A stretch of DNA of 64,000 nucleotides, taken from the NCBI GenBank assembly GCA_002352545.1, contig DEIO01000022.1:1-64000 (forward strand). Direction: 5' to 3'. Under the pieces are notes generated by a model. The model was not told the origin of the DNA. It saw only the letters and a program-made list of their open reading frames with translations, and did no database searches. Origin of the DNA: Patescibacteria group bacterium UBA2772. Its GTDB lineage: Bacteria; Patescibacteriota; Minisyncoccia; Moranbacterales; DUUL01. The stretch's first letter is position 1; every line of letters begins with the position of its first letter. The translations under genes were made by a program, and so were the position numbers. Of the stretch, positions 22,601-29,291 are shown piece after piece.

Positions 22601-25600
22601 TATAACAATACTATATACAATTATCAAAAGGGGTTTGTTACTGCAGACTCTGGTGAAATTATTGCGAAAAATAATATTACTCAAAACTGTACAGACGGTT
22701 TTGATGGAACCTTTGATTCTTCAAGTGATTATAATATTTCGGATTTAGCTTCTGACGCCCCAGGTGCAAATTCTAAAAATGATGTAACAGTGAAATTTCG
22801 TGATGTGATTGGCAAAGACTTTCATGTTACATCAGATGACACAGTCGCTATCGATGCCGGGGCTGATTTGAGTGCTGATGAAAATTTGTCTCTCACGACT
22901 GACATCGATGGACATTCTCGAAGTACTTGGGACATTGGTGCAGACGAAGCCTCAATTGATTTTGATCCAACTGTAATGCAAACAGGAGGAGATTATTCCA
23001 CGCTTGCCCTTTGGGAAGCTGGAGTTCAAACTGATTTAACAGCTGATACCACTCGAGTTTTTTCTCATGGAGGAAAAACTGGTACAATTTTGAACGGTGA
23101 TTTGATTACAGGAATGACAAGTGATGCCACGGCAACTGTGGTGCATGCATCTGATACGCAAATTTTGTTGGAAAACATTAGCGGAACTTTTGTTTCTGGT
23201 GAACAGGCTAAAGTGGGCTCTTCAAACTATGTAACTCTTTCAAATGCAGGAAATCCAGCAAATGCAGTGGCAAAAATTGATGGATTTTGGGATGCTGCTG
23301 ATACAACACCTTTGCTAATTGATGGATGGGGATCTTCTTTGAATAACAATATAAGAGTCTATACAGCATATGATGCAAGACATCATGGGAAATGGGATGA
23401 CAGTGCATATTCACTTGAAATTTCAAATGCAACAATAGTGTCGGTCAGTGAAAGTTATGTGCAAATAGATGGTTTGCAGATTGCTATGGATGGGACAACT
23501 GGTTATGTGCATGGAATTAGAATTAATGACTGTGCTTTAGATAATGTAGCGATAAGCAACAATATTATCACAGACAAAGCTGTAGATCTTGATCGTTATG
23601 GAATATACAGTGTTGGTGCGAGTAATACTAATATAAAAATATACAACAATATTATCTACGATGTCTATAAAGGGATGATAGTGGAAACCGTAAATCAAAA
23701 TGGATTTGTTTATTCCAATACAATTTCTAATACTACTGATGATTGTGGAAGTTTTGGTTATAATGATGTTTATTTGGTTAACAATATTGCACAGAATTGT
23801 GGCGCAGATAGTTTTAAAGGCGATTTTTATTATAGTTCAAATAATTTAGATAAAACAGACGATGTTCGGTTTGCAGATGAAGCTAATCGAGATTTTCATC
23901 TTTCCTTTTCAGATACTGTTGCTCGAGATGTAGGCACAGACTCTGTCTTTACGGATACTAATCTTAATTTCACAACCGATATCGATGGTACGCCTCGTGG
24001 TGCGGGAGTAGATATCGGAGCAGATGAGGTGCCGGTGGAGTTTGTCTCGACAATTTGTGAAAACACTTCGGCTGGTGGAGATTGTGCAAATTTGGATTAT
24101 AACACGCTCGCTTTTTGGGAAGCGGAAGTTGATTCTGATTTAACAGCAAAAACAACCAGAGTTTACACCGGAGCAAAAACAGGAACTTTGGCAAGCGGAA
24201 GCATTGTGATGTTGATGCGAAGCGCTGTTTCAACTGGTATCACTGCCGTGGTTGAAGCCGTGACCAGTGATCAAATTTTGATTCGGGACATTGCAGGCAC
24301 TAATGCTTGGGAGATGGATGGATTTGTGGCGTCGGCAAATGATGTATGGGAGAAAGATGCTTCGAATTATTGGACCGTTACGGGAACAGGGGATGATTTT
24401 GGTGCATCCGTGAAGGCCGTGGCAAAGATTGATGGAGATTGGGCGAACACGGATCCAACTACTGCTTGTATTACGTTATATGATTGGGATACAGACAATG
24501 ACAACTCAATTAAAATCTACACAACTGACTTGGCAAGACACGACGGAAAATGGAGTGATTCAGCTTATCGTTATAAACGCATTACAGCTGCGAATTATTC
24601 AGGTGGTCTTAAAATTGCGGAACATTATGTAACAGTTGATGGTCTGCAAATAGAATATGACAATAGCATTGAGTATGCGGGGTCTAGCGGATTATTAGTA
24701 GATTCCATTAATGGAAAAAAAGCAGAAATTTATCTTTCAAATAATATTATCAAAGCAACTGCATCAACGGCTCCAGGTTCTGGAATTGGTTTTGGTAATA
24801 ATAGCCATGATGAAGAATTAACTGATACTTATATTTATAATAATCTCGTTTATGATTTTACTGGATATGGAATCTATAATTATTACTCCAATAAGGGATA
24901 TCTTTATAATAATACTGTTGTAAATTGTGCCACTGGCTATCGAGGAGCAAGTCTAAGTATCTATAAAAACAATATAGCACAGGACTGTACCAATGGTTTC
25001 TTTGACTCAATATTCAATGCAACTTCCGATTTCAACATTTCTGACATTGCTAGCGACGCCTACAATGCAACTTTTTCGACTTATGCAACGGAGGTTTTGT
25101 TTGAAGATGCAATGAATAAAGACTTTCATCTAGCTTTGACGGATACTAGCGCTAAAGATCAAGCAATTGATTTGAGTTCAGACAGTAATTTAGCATTTTC
25201 CGTCGATATAGATGGTGATAATCGTGTGGCTGATTGGGATATTGGTGCTGATCAAGCTCCAAGAGATTTTGTTTCAAAAATTCGAGCATCTGGAGGGGAC
25301 TATGACAAGCTTTCAACTTGGGAAGCAGCGATTGAATCAGATTTAACATCCACAGCTTCTAAGGTTTTTACAGTTTCAGATGTCGGAACATATGTATCAG
25401 CAACAGATGATGGTACAGCCGTCACATTTGCTGGTGGTGCTACTGGAACTTTGAAGAAAATAAACACCGATAATATTGCATATATTACGGGAGTTAGCGC
25501 CGGTAATCTTTATGAGGGAACGGTGACGCTGGCTTCTGGGCATACTTTTGTTGTTTCAGATACAGGGGCAAAAGTTGGACGAGCGATTGCTGAGTGTTAT

Positions 25601-28600
25601 AACGATTGGGCAAATGGACTAAGTGATCAATTAATTGTTGAAGGCTGGACAACAGGCGTTAGTAACTATGTGAAAATTTACACACCTTTAAGTGAGAGAC
25701 ACGCGGGAAAGACATGGGATGGTTCTGATTATAGTGGCTTTGCCTTAGTTGGTAATAATGATTGGGGCGTAATACAGTTTAAAGAAGATTATTCAGTAGT
25801 AGATGGAGTTATTTTGAATGCGAATGGTTATAATAAAGGATTCAGAACTCAGGGTTCTCAATATTCAACAATAGAAAATGCAATTGTATTTAATACTACA
25901 GGAGCCGCTTATAATGTTTATATAGGTGGTGGAAATTTGAGTATCATTAATTGTATAGGATATAACTCAGGTACGGGTTTCTCAAGATATCAATGGAATG
26001 GTGCAAATATTTATAATTCTACTTTTTATAATAATGACATTGGTATTGATGGTTCCAGTGATGGTTCTGAATATACTTTGGTAAAAAATACCATAAGTGT
26101 AAACAACACAAATGGTGATTTTATCGACACTGGTTCAAAATTTAATTCAGTTTCTAGTAATAATATTTCCTCAGATGCAACAGCACCCGGATCAAGCTCA
26201 AGAATAAATACAGCAGCTGGACAAATCGGATTTATTTCGATAACTGCTAACTTCGAAGATTTGCACATTTCAAAAGATTCCGTTGTAGTCGGTGCAGGAA
26301 TTGATTTGTCAGCGACATTCTCAACTGATATCGATAGTGAAAATAGGTTTGCCAGTGCTACTATTAACAAACCTGAAAAAGACACAGGTCTCTTATCTTG
26401 GGATATTGGAGCTGATCAAACTGCGACTGGTTTTGTTTCGCACATTCGAGCAGCAACAGAGGCTGATGCAGATTCAACAACACTTAGTTCTTGGGAGGCA
26501 GTGGTGCAGAGTGATTTGACAGCAGACACAACAAGAGTTTTCTTCTATGATAAAGACACTGCTAATGGTGGAATTCCTAATGCATCATTGGTTATTGGTG
26601 AGGATTCTGGTGCCACAGGAACAGCAGTGACTTTGACAAAAACGACCTCAACTGCGCAAATGCTTTTAACGGGAATTTCAGGGACTTTTCAAAATGGTGA
26701 AAAGGTCTATATCCAAGGACATTCAGCTGATGCAGATTTTGTATATCTAGCTTCGCCAGGTCTTTCTGCGATGGCAGTGGCTGAATGTTACAATGATTGG
26801 TCAACTGGTCTCGTTGATGGACATACTAGCATCTCAGGCTGGACAACTAGTGCTGAAAATTATGTAAAAGTATATACTCCTGTCAGCGAAAGACACAATG
26901 GGGTAGCGATGGATGGTAGCAATTACACTGGCTTTGCACTTGTTAATACTTCCACGTATTATACACTTCAAGCATCATCTCCATATTCAAGAATAGAAGG
27001 AATTATAATAGATCAAAACAACATGGGGGGCAGCTATGCTGGATTTGATATGGCAAGTGATTTTGGTAGTGCTGATGCAATGATTGTTTTTAATTCATCA
27101 GGAATTGGAATAAATCTAGAGTCTTATGTACTATGGACAAATCCAATTTATCTATCTAATTCAATTTCATATAATAATGACGGAGCGGGGCTTTATATTC
27201 CGTATGTAACGTCTGCATATAACATAACATTAGTAAACAATGGAGGCGCTGGAATTTTGAAAAACAATTCTGGAACTGCATACAATAAAAACATTTTGTC
27301 ATATGGGAATACGGGAGGTGATTTTGTGAATACAGGAAGCGGAACATTTGATCTTGAAAATTCTCTTTCTTCCGACGGAACAGCAGATGATTTTAGTGGC
27401 ACTGGTAATCAAATAGACCAAACTGTTCAGTTTGTGGATGAGGAAAATGATGATTTTCATCTTGCGTCTTCTGATGTTGCTGCTAGGAATAAAGGTGTGG
27501 ATATGAATAACGACACAAATTATTCTTTCTCAACTGATATTGATGGTGATGAGAGAGGAATTGGAAGTTGGGATATTGGAGCTGATGAAACTTCTTCTGA
27601 AATCTTCCGCAGTGTCGGACCTTCAAATGTCACAACGCTTCAAAATGGAAGTGGAAATAATCTAACAATTTCCGGTTCAACGGCAACTTTTTCTTCGGCC
27701 ATTTCGGACAATGTAGGGATTGGTGATGCAATTCAATATGATTCAACTGACGACGATGTTGTTGATTCAATCGCTTTTGTGCATAGAAGAATCTCAAATA
27801 CGCAGTTTACTATCAAAAAAAACACAGGAGAATCACCAACCATCACAACATCAGCTGATCAAGATTGGGATATTTTCCGTGCTTATACATCACTTTCCAA
27901 TGCAGAAAGTGGAATTGAGAATACAGGAATTATAGAATCTCTAAGGAACTTTGATGACTGGACTGTTGGAGGAGACGCATTAACTGATGATATCGGAAAA
28001 GATTTGGCAGCTGAGAATCAAAGATGGAATATCGCTTGTTATAAGGATGCAGTCGATATTGCGAATGTTGTGATTGATGGTTGGACAACAAATGATACAA
28101 GTGTTTTGAAGATTTTTGCACCAGCAAGATTAAACGAAGTCGGAACATCTCAAAAGCACAAAGGCATCAAAGACACTGGATTTAAATTACAAACAGCAGG
28201 AGGATTTGGAATTACAACTAATACAGGAATAATCATCGAAGGACTTGAAATAGAGAATACTTTGAACGGATCTGATCAAGGTGAAGTTTTAGTATCAGGA
28301 GCAAATTATTCTTTTGCAACAATAAGGGAGAGCGTTATTTATGGAGGAATTTCTGGAATTGAAACCTCTGCTACATTTGGTACAAAATTAGAAATTTATA
28401 ATAATTTCATTTTTGATGCTGTGGCTGGAATCAGGTTTGATAATATTGGGGCAAATTCAAACGTCTTTATATATAACAATACTATCGCTGATTGTGATAG
28501 TGGAATCTTGCAAAATGTAATCCCTATAACTTCAACAGTTAAAAATACGATTGTCGTAAACAGTTTAGTTGAAGATTTCGACATCAATAGTGGAACAATG

Positions 28601-28912
28601 GATATTTATTCTTCATTGTCATCTGATAGTACGGCTGATAATTTTGGAGGAAGTGGAAATTTTGTAGACCAAACAGTTTCTTTTCAAGATGAAGCGGCTG
28701 ACAATTTTCATTTGCAGGTTTCAGACACAGTGGCTCGTGAAAAAGGGACAGATCTTTCGGCAGATGCGAGTATTCCATTTTGGTTGGATATTGATGGAGA
28801 GGCAAGGGCTTATGGAGTCGCTTGGGATATTGGAGCAGATGAATCAGTAGACACAAATGCTACAATTCACGGTGGCGTGAATATTAAAGGTGGTGTAGAA
28901 ATCAAGAATTAG
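13604..28912 (+). CDS. Giant secreted modular right-handed beta-helix protein, 5102 residues
   Basis: The ATG start gives a signal peptide (IFLSIFVYLLALTVAKGAFA, then ATCND) very like that of the 7828 gene. About 450 residues of N-terminal beta domain follow, longer than in the paralogue. Twelve modules of about 360-440 residues come next, each closing with D-I-D-G/S and, in nearly every case, W-D-I/V-G-A-D-E/Q. Nine are type A and three type B, in the order AAAB-AAB-AAAAB. Between opening and closing motifs lie Asn-rich rungs such as N-N-I-V/I, typical of parallel beta-helix ladders. The C-terminus ends in the doublet IHGGVNIKGGVEIKN. Predicted mass exceeds 500 kDa, yet no stop or frameshift interrupts 15.3 kb, which argues for selection. 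Function is unknown; surface fibre, adhesin or polysaccharide-acting protein are all possible. I see no catalytic motif I can name. Confidence 0.88.
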   Translation: MTRKLKIFLSIFVYLLALTVAKGAFAATCNDQADGAWNETATWDCGIVPDADDDVTIDSHTVTMTADSLSNTVIISGGTLNMGSFIHTNDAGWTHSSGTINSQTSTLTFPLATLTFTPGSAEYYNVKSRSGGTKIFTLSGNATVLNDLTIDTYGNYMTINGDAFIVHGDFYQLGTFGVNGSASIELVGTDDQSIYPNGMSLNLSIEIDKPSGTLSLFDTLNTSGDWTWVRGIFDAGTSTLRLNRTGGLSFTPGDVFYYNVTMNPNSAGGGSDVYLQDDLRVTNNLTIDANYFGHGLTTNNHNITAKNIVINSPAHMVAGSSGVKVTGDFTNNGTFTAGTSVVSFLGNNQTISGDTTFYKLYKLTNTADTLTVTAGDTLTIGTGGVMRFWGKPEGKTLSVVSSSPGTPYTITKTGTAELEYTNWSDATWSAAQVASASSLGTGNTNLSVTKEFISTIKSTGGDYATLSGWEDAVETDLTAVTTKVFSHGGITGIIADGATVTGATSGATATVLHASATQILVQSIATSTFQSGEQMQVDGSNYATLSDAGFGAIATAECYNDWASGLADTLTIDGWVVDANHYTKVYVPRAERHIGKLKDSGGDYTGFTITAASQNNYNFIIEDDYVRVDGIAMDVSTQWLAKGIYPHIGGTERIILSNILHYGGDSVIWGSGKKYLTNSIFIDSYISASFGDFKAYNVTVADHDGAGFGSYSADVVYKNCLADTTTGFSPDSNGGTVALNNSASFDATADDFGGSGNRPGQTFSFIDEDNDDFHLVSKDTGAKNHATDLSVDPDFPVIDDIDGEMRPVWEAWDIGADEVSNVEFISTIRASGGDYSSLSSWETAVQTDLTASTTRVFSHLGIIGTIVDGDAVTGATSGATASVVHTTTDQILLETISGTFISTEQVQVDALNYVAISDEGHGAIAVAECYNDWPSGMEADLNISGWTTSATNYVKVYAPEGQRHNGKDYNSGFWIKETTGWDSGIDIIEPYTKISFIGFNPNNQGSIGMNIGTDYVDIDSCILYRLIPYYQVRGITYGNRNNSTTTNCIAIGMDSGFYLSGYNTDVVIYNSSAFKCNVGFFQSSVGDKAILRNNVSFDNNESNWSSVANWHADSSNNASDASDAALIPGDNSVTGIVSADFVDLASRDFHLSADSALKNVALDLSATFTTDIDGETRNVDGGGWDIGADESDQDFISKIRINTESDWDFDKISTWEDAIESDLTVEISRVYTVLDAGTFDDTTDKSQAVTFTGGGTGTLLDISSSGIAYIVGVSGTVQAGTVTIDTNSHTFVISNTGAQIGRAVAECYNDWSSGLDDSFWIAGWTTNANNYLKIYTPESERHNGIPGSGFYLNKSLSAAMITASQPYTHYLGIEIRNTHSSGTSLYGNSTDDSAYQSVDSCILYSNTGYNSMQPGTKISNSLVKAYTPGSGTGITTGYWGNVGREIFNNTVIDYGTGIFAGSQGNNDKLINNVTLGNTNDYTIGTIHADSTHNASDAFDDVGIPGDNSVMGITTNDFSDITSNNYHLSSSSKLKNVGYDLSTVFTTDIDGETRDIDNWGFDIGADEAPTSIYRSVGPSNTSTLAADSSHTNTITLSDGVATFSASLADNIGVGDAVLIDTGGTDQTIDSSDTILFIQSRTDSTHYTLQTEAGIKPADIAVNDTYNIYRAYTSLVNAEAGTKNTSIPMSFTGGNRDLVANKEQWNLACYADTTDTSSLAEHGIYGWITSESNYLKIYTPVTFDEVGISQRHNGIAGTGYYLDTSAGGYSIKNRTLYLTIDGLEISTAPGHIGIDTYSDMTRYTNVRNSILHNIGYVTAIIADAGEIENCIIYDFGSSSTGPYVLSSSKPIRNCTIYADGGGAYSGQMILRGAEVYNTAIYNTTIGGYNDFYDCTGDHNASSDGSAPGSNSITNLDLYDFDFKSVTSGAEDFHLGIDSQLIDTGDDLSLNFTTDIDGHLRTEWDIGADEASIDFNPTVMQSGGDYSTLTLWETGVQTDLTLNTTRVFSHGGKAGIIVDGDLVTGATSGSTATAVHASAEEVLLENISGTFVSGEQVQVDASNYVTVSNAGNPANAVAKIDGAWTAAETSPLYINGWTTGPQNIIRIYTTDSARHKGQKGTGYQLVVDGTYALVYYNDYVWIDGLELAGNSYSVTTEESFTKEFKFSNNLVYGGGWTVGGAVKTGTYKVWNNVFHSDNDFGIYGLSDSNPAYFYNNTFYHSMAAGNNQHTAIYGRENVVAKNNNAYGYGGISSYKDFTGSFHADSTNNISSDDSAPGSNPTINVNVVFADAGNKDFHLSSSDTVSKNAGMSLVSDNALAFSTDIDGTSRGGTWDIGADEIPIEFETTIMETGGDFATLLSWEGATTADLTVPTTRVFSHGGITGAIAGDASVTGVTSSTTATVVWATSDQILLDGISGTFVSGEQLQVDVSNYVTISDLGEPASFVAKIDGVWTAADAITESLVVDGRETDEDNFLKIYTTDPARHNGTWDTGAYRLELTSSTQYDAALRLSDEYFTLDGLQILTNVSNNAKGIEITTGDGENYISNNIVKGTTSDDYGILLEGGNSNHIYNNVIYDWNQAGIFFDNNSNNTTSYLLNNTVENISVGYGIGFSGGVVGSVVVKNNITQNTNSNGFYGTFGADSGYNISSDATAPGASSKHDITISFENLGAEDYHLIEPEPNARSFGENLSAYAPNSFVTDIDGQIRPQDEKWDVGADEVTAATTLYRSVGTNSADLNTGSATVEIVGTTATFSAGLDDKIGVGDVLQYGTPTLAFITSRTSDAVFEISNSTGGNPTTATAGTAVSIYRAYSSLANWESQTENTSFDDTVENFDTSTDLSASNARMFVACYGDGTDTTAVSISGWTTGVDNYIKIYTLVSSSEVGVSQRHEGTWDDTKFNIKTDGNYNAIDIKDDYVYLEGLQIQGSYNNVTFNSVIVNRANNTRVSNSIIVGNHGVLLSGALVVNSIAGTIYLWNDVIYFTGETVNRAGISSSGIGTTVYAYNNTIYNYQKGFVTADSGEIIAKNNITQNCTDGFDGTFDSSSDYNISDLASDAPGANSKNDVTVKFRDVIGKDFHVTSDDTVAIDAGADLSADENLSLTTDIDGHSRSTWDIGADEASIDFDPTVMQTGGDYSTLALWEAGVQTDLTADTTRVFSHGGKTGTILNGDLITGMTSDATATVVHASDTQILLENISGTFVSGEQAKVGSSNYVTLSNAGNPANAVAKIDGFWDAADTTPLLIDGWGSSLNNNIRVYTAYDARHHGKWDDSAYSLEISNATIVSVSESYVQIDGLQIAMDGTTGYVHGIRINDCALDNVAISNNIITDKAVDLDRYGIYSVGASNTNIKIYNNIIYDVYKGMIVETVNQNGFVYSNTISNTTDDCGSFGYNDVYLVNNIAQNCGADSFKGDFYYSSNNLDKTDDVRFADEANRDFHLSFSDTVARDVGTDSVFTDTNLNFTTDIDGTPRGAGVDIGADEVPVEFVSTICENTSAGGDCANLDYNTLAFWEAEVDSDLTAKTTRVYTGAKTGTLASGSIVMLMRSAVSTGITAVVEAVTSDQILIRDIAGTNAWEMDGFVASANDVWEKDASNYWTVTGTGDDFGASVKAVAKIDGDWANTDPTTACITLYDWDTDNDNSIKIYTTDLARHDGKWSDSAYRYKRITAANYSGGLKIAEHYVTVDGLQIEYDNSIEYAGSSGLLVDSINGKKAEIYLSNNIIKATASTAPGSGIGFGNNSHDEELTDTYIYNNLVYDFTGYGIYNYYSNKGYLYNNTVVNCATGYRGASLSIYKNNIAQDCTNGFFDSIFNATSDFNISDIASDAYNATFSTYATEVLFEDAMNKDFHLALTDTSAKDQAIDLSSDSNLAFSVDIDGDNRVADWDIGADQAPRDFVSKIRASGGDYDKLSTWEAAIESDLTSTASKVFTVSDVGTYVSATDDGTAVTFAGGATGTLKKINTDNIAYITGVSAGNLYEGTVTLASGHTFVVSDTGAKVGRAIAECYNDWANGLSDQLIVEGWTTGVSNYVKIYTPLSERHAGKTWDGSDYSGFALVGNNDWGVIQFKEDYSVVDGVILNANGYNKGFRTQGSQYSTIENAIVFNTTGAAYNVYIGGGNLSIINCIGYNSGTGFSRYQWNGANIYNSTFYNNDIGIDGSSDGSEYTLVKNTISVNNTNGDFIDTGSKFNSVSSNNISSDATAPGSSSRINTAAGQIGFISITANFEDLHISKDSVVVGAGIDLSATFSTDIDSENRFASATINKPEKDTGLLSWDIGADQTATGFVSHIRAATEADADSTTLSSWEAVVQSDLTADTTRVFFYDKDTANGGIPNASLVIGEDSGATGTAVTLTKTTSTAQMLLTGISGTFQNGEKVYIQGHSADADFVYLASPGLSAMAVAECYNDWSTGLVDGHTSISGWTTSAENYVKVYTPVSERHNGVAMDGSNYTGFALVNTSTYYTLQASSPYSRIEGIIIDQNNMGGSYAGFDMASDFGSADAMIVFNSSGIGINLESYVLWTNPIYLSNSISYNNDGAGLYIPYVTSAYNITLVNNGGAGILKNNSGTAYNKNILSYGNTGGDFVNTGSGTFDLENSLSSDGTADDFSGTGNQIDQTVQFVDEENDDFHLASSDVAARNKGVDMNNDTNYSFSTDIDGDERGIGSWDIGADETSSEIFRSVGPSNVTTLQNGSGNNLTISGSTATFSSAISDNVGIGDAIQYDSTDDDVVDSIAFVHRRISNTQFTIKKNTGESPTITTSADQDWDIFRAYTSLSNAESGIENTGIIESLRNFDDWTVGGDALTDDIGKDLAAENQRWNIACYKDAVDIANVVIDGWTTNDTSVLKIFAPARLNEVGTSQKHKGIKDTGFKLQTAGGFGITTNTGIIIEGLEIENTLNGSDQGEVLVSGANYSFATIRESVIYGGISGIETSATFGTKLEIYNNFIFDAVAGIRFDNIGANSNVFIYNNTIADCDSGILQNVIPITSTVKNTIVVNSLVEDFDINSGTMDIYSSLSSDSTADNFGGSGNFVDQTVSFQDEAADNFHLQVSDTVAREKGTDLSADASIPFWLDIDGEARAYGVAWDIGADESVDTNATIHGGVNIKGGVEIKN
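14957..28912 (+). repeat. Twelve-module coding repeat array
   Basis: Module starts are 14957 A, 16073 A, 17186 A, 18314 B, 19517 A, 20624 A, 21770 B, 22961 A, 24041 A, 25268 A, 26432 A and 27602 B. Two A subtypes are visible. Modules 1-3, 10 and 11 carry A-E-C-Y-N-D-W. Modules 5, 6, 8 and 9 carry A-K-I-D-G-x-W and Y-T-T/A-x-x-A-R-H. B modules open (L/I)-(Y/F)-R-S-V-G, carry x-A-C-Y-x-D, and lack the GGDY opening. Confidence 0.85.
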
Positions 28913-28944
28913 CTTGAATGGATCTAGATTTTTGCTTTTATTTA

Positions 28945-28970
28945 TTGTTACGTAACATGCTACGTAACAA
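28945..28970. promoter_or_regulatory. Inverted repeat, possible operator
   Basis: Perfect 10-bp arms TTGTTACGTA and TACGTAACAA are separated by 6 bp. The repeat ends about 20 bp before the extended -10 box at 28988, so it overlaps the place where a -35 element would sit. Confidence 0.55.
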
Positions 28971-28987
28971 CTAAATGGTCAGGGATA

Positions 28988-28996
28988 TGTTATAAT
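28988..28996 (+). promoter_or_regulatory. Extended -10 promoter
   Basis: TGTTATAAT matches the extended -10 consensus exactly. No good -35 is present; the inverted repeat occupies that region. It would serve the 63-residue gene and perhaps the DUF2341/LamG gene behind it. Confidence 0.55.
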
Positions 28997-29035
28997 GTAT
29001 GTGATAAATGAAATATTATATAGCAAACACTAAAA

Positions 29036-29227
29036 ATGCTTAAGAAATTAAAAATTCGTTTAAATAAGATGAGTAGGTTTAAAGATAGTAAAAATAAATT
29101 GAAAAAGTTTTTGAAATGGGAATTTTATGAAGACAGGGTTGTTGCTATCTTGAAGTTTTTTATTAGAAGAAATCCAATTTCTCCTTTCTATGCTTTTTGG
29201 AAAACTCTTTTTGTAGCAAAAGAATAG
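29036..29227 (+). CDS. Small basic hypothetical protein
   Basis: This is a 63-residue frame with ATG about 34 nt downstream of a predicted transcription start. It is rich in Lys and Arg in the first half (MLKKLKIRLNKM...) and has a moderately hydrophobic second half, so it could be an amphipathic membrane-associated peptide. I recognise no family and see no Shine-Dalgarno sequence. Support comes mainly from the promoter placement; it could be spurious. Confidence 0.4.
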   Translation: MLKKLKIRLNKMSRFKDSKNKLKKFLKWEFYEDRVVAILKFFIRRNPISPFYAFWKTLFVAKE

Positions 29228-29291
29228 AAGTCTTTCAAGACATATTTTGGAAAATTCAATAAAAATTTTTGGACTCACCATCTTTTTGTGA

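Noticed and set aside
8551..28912. CRISPR or tandem-repeat array
   Set aside because: The repeats are coding modules of over 1 kb, diverged in DNA, with no short identical repeats or spacers.
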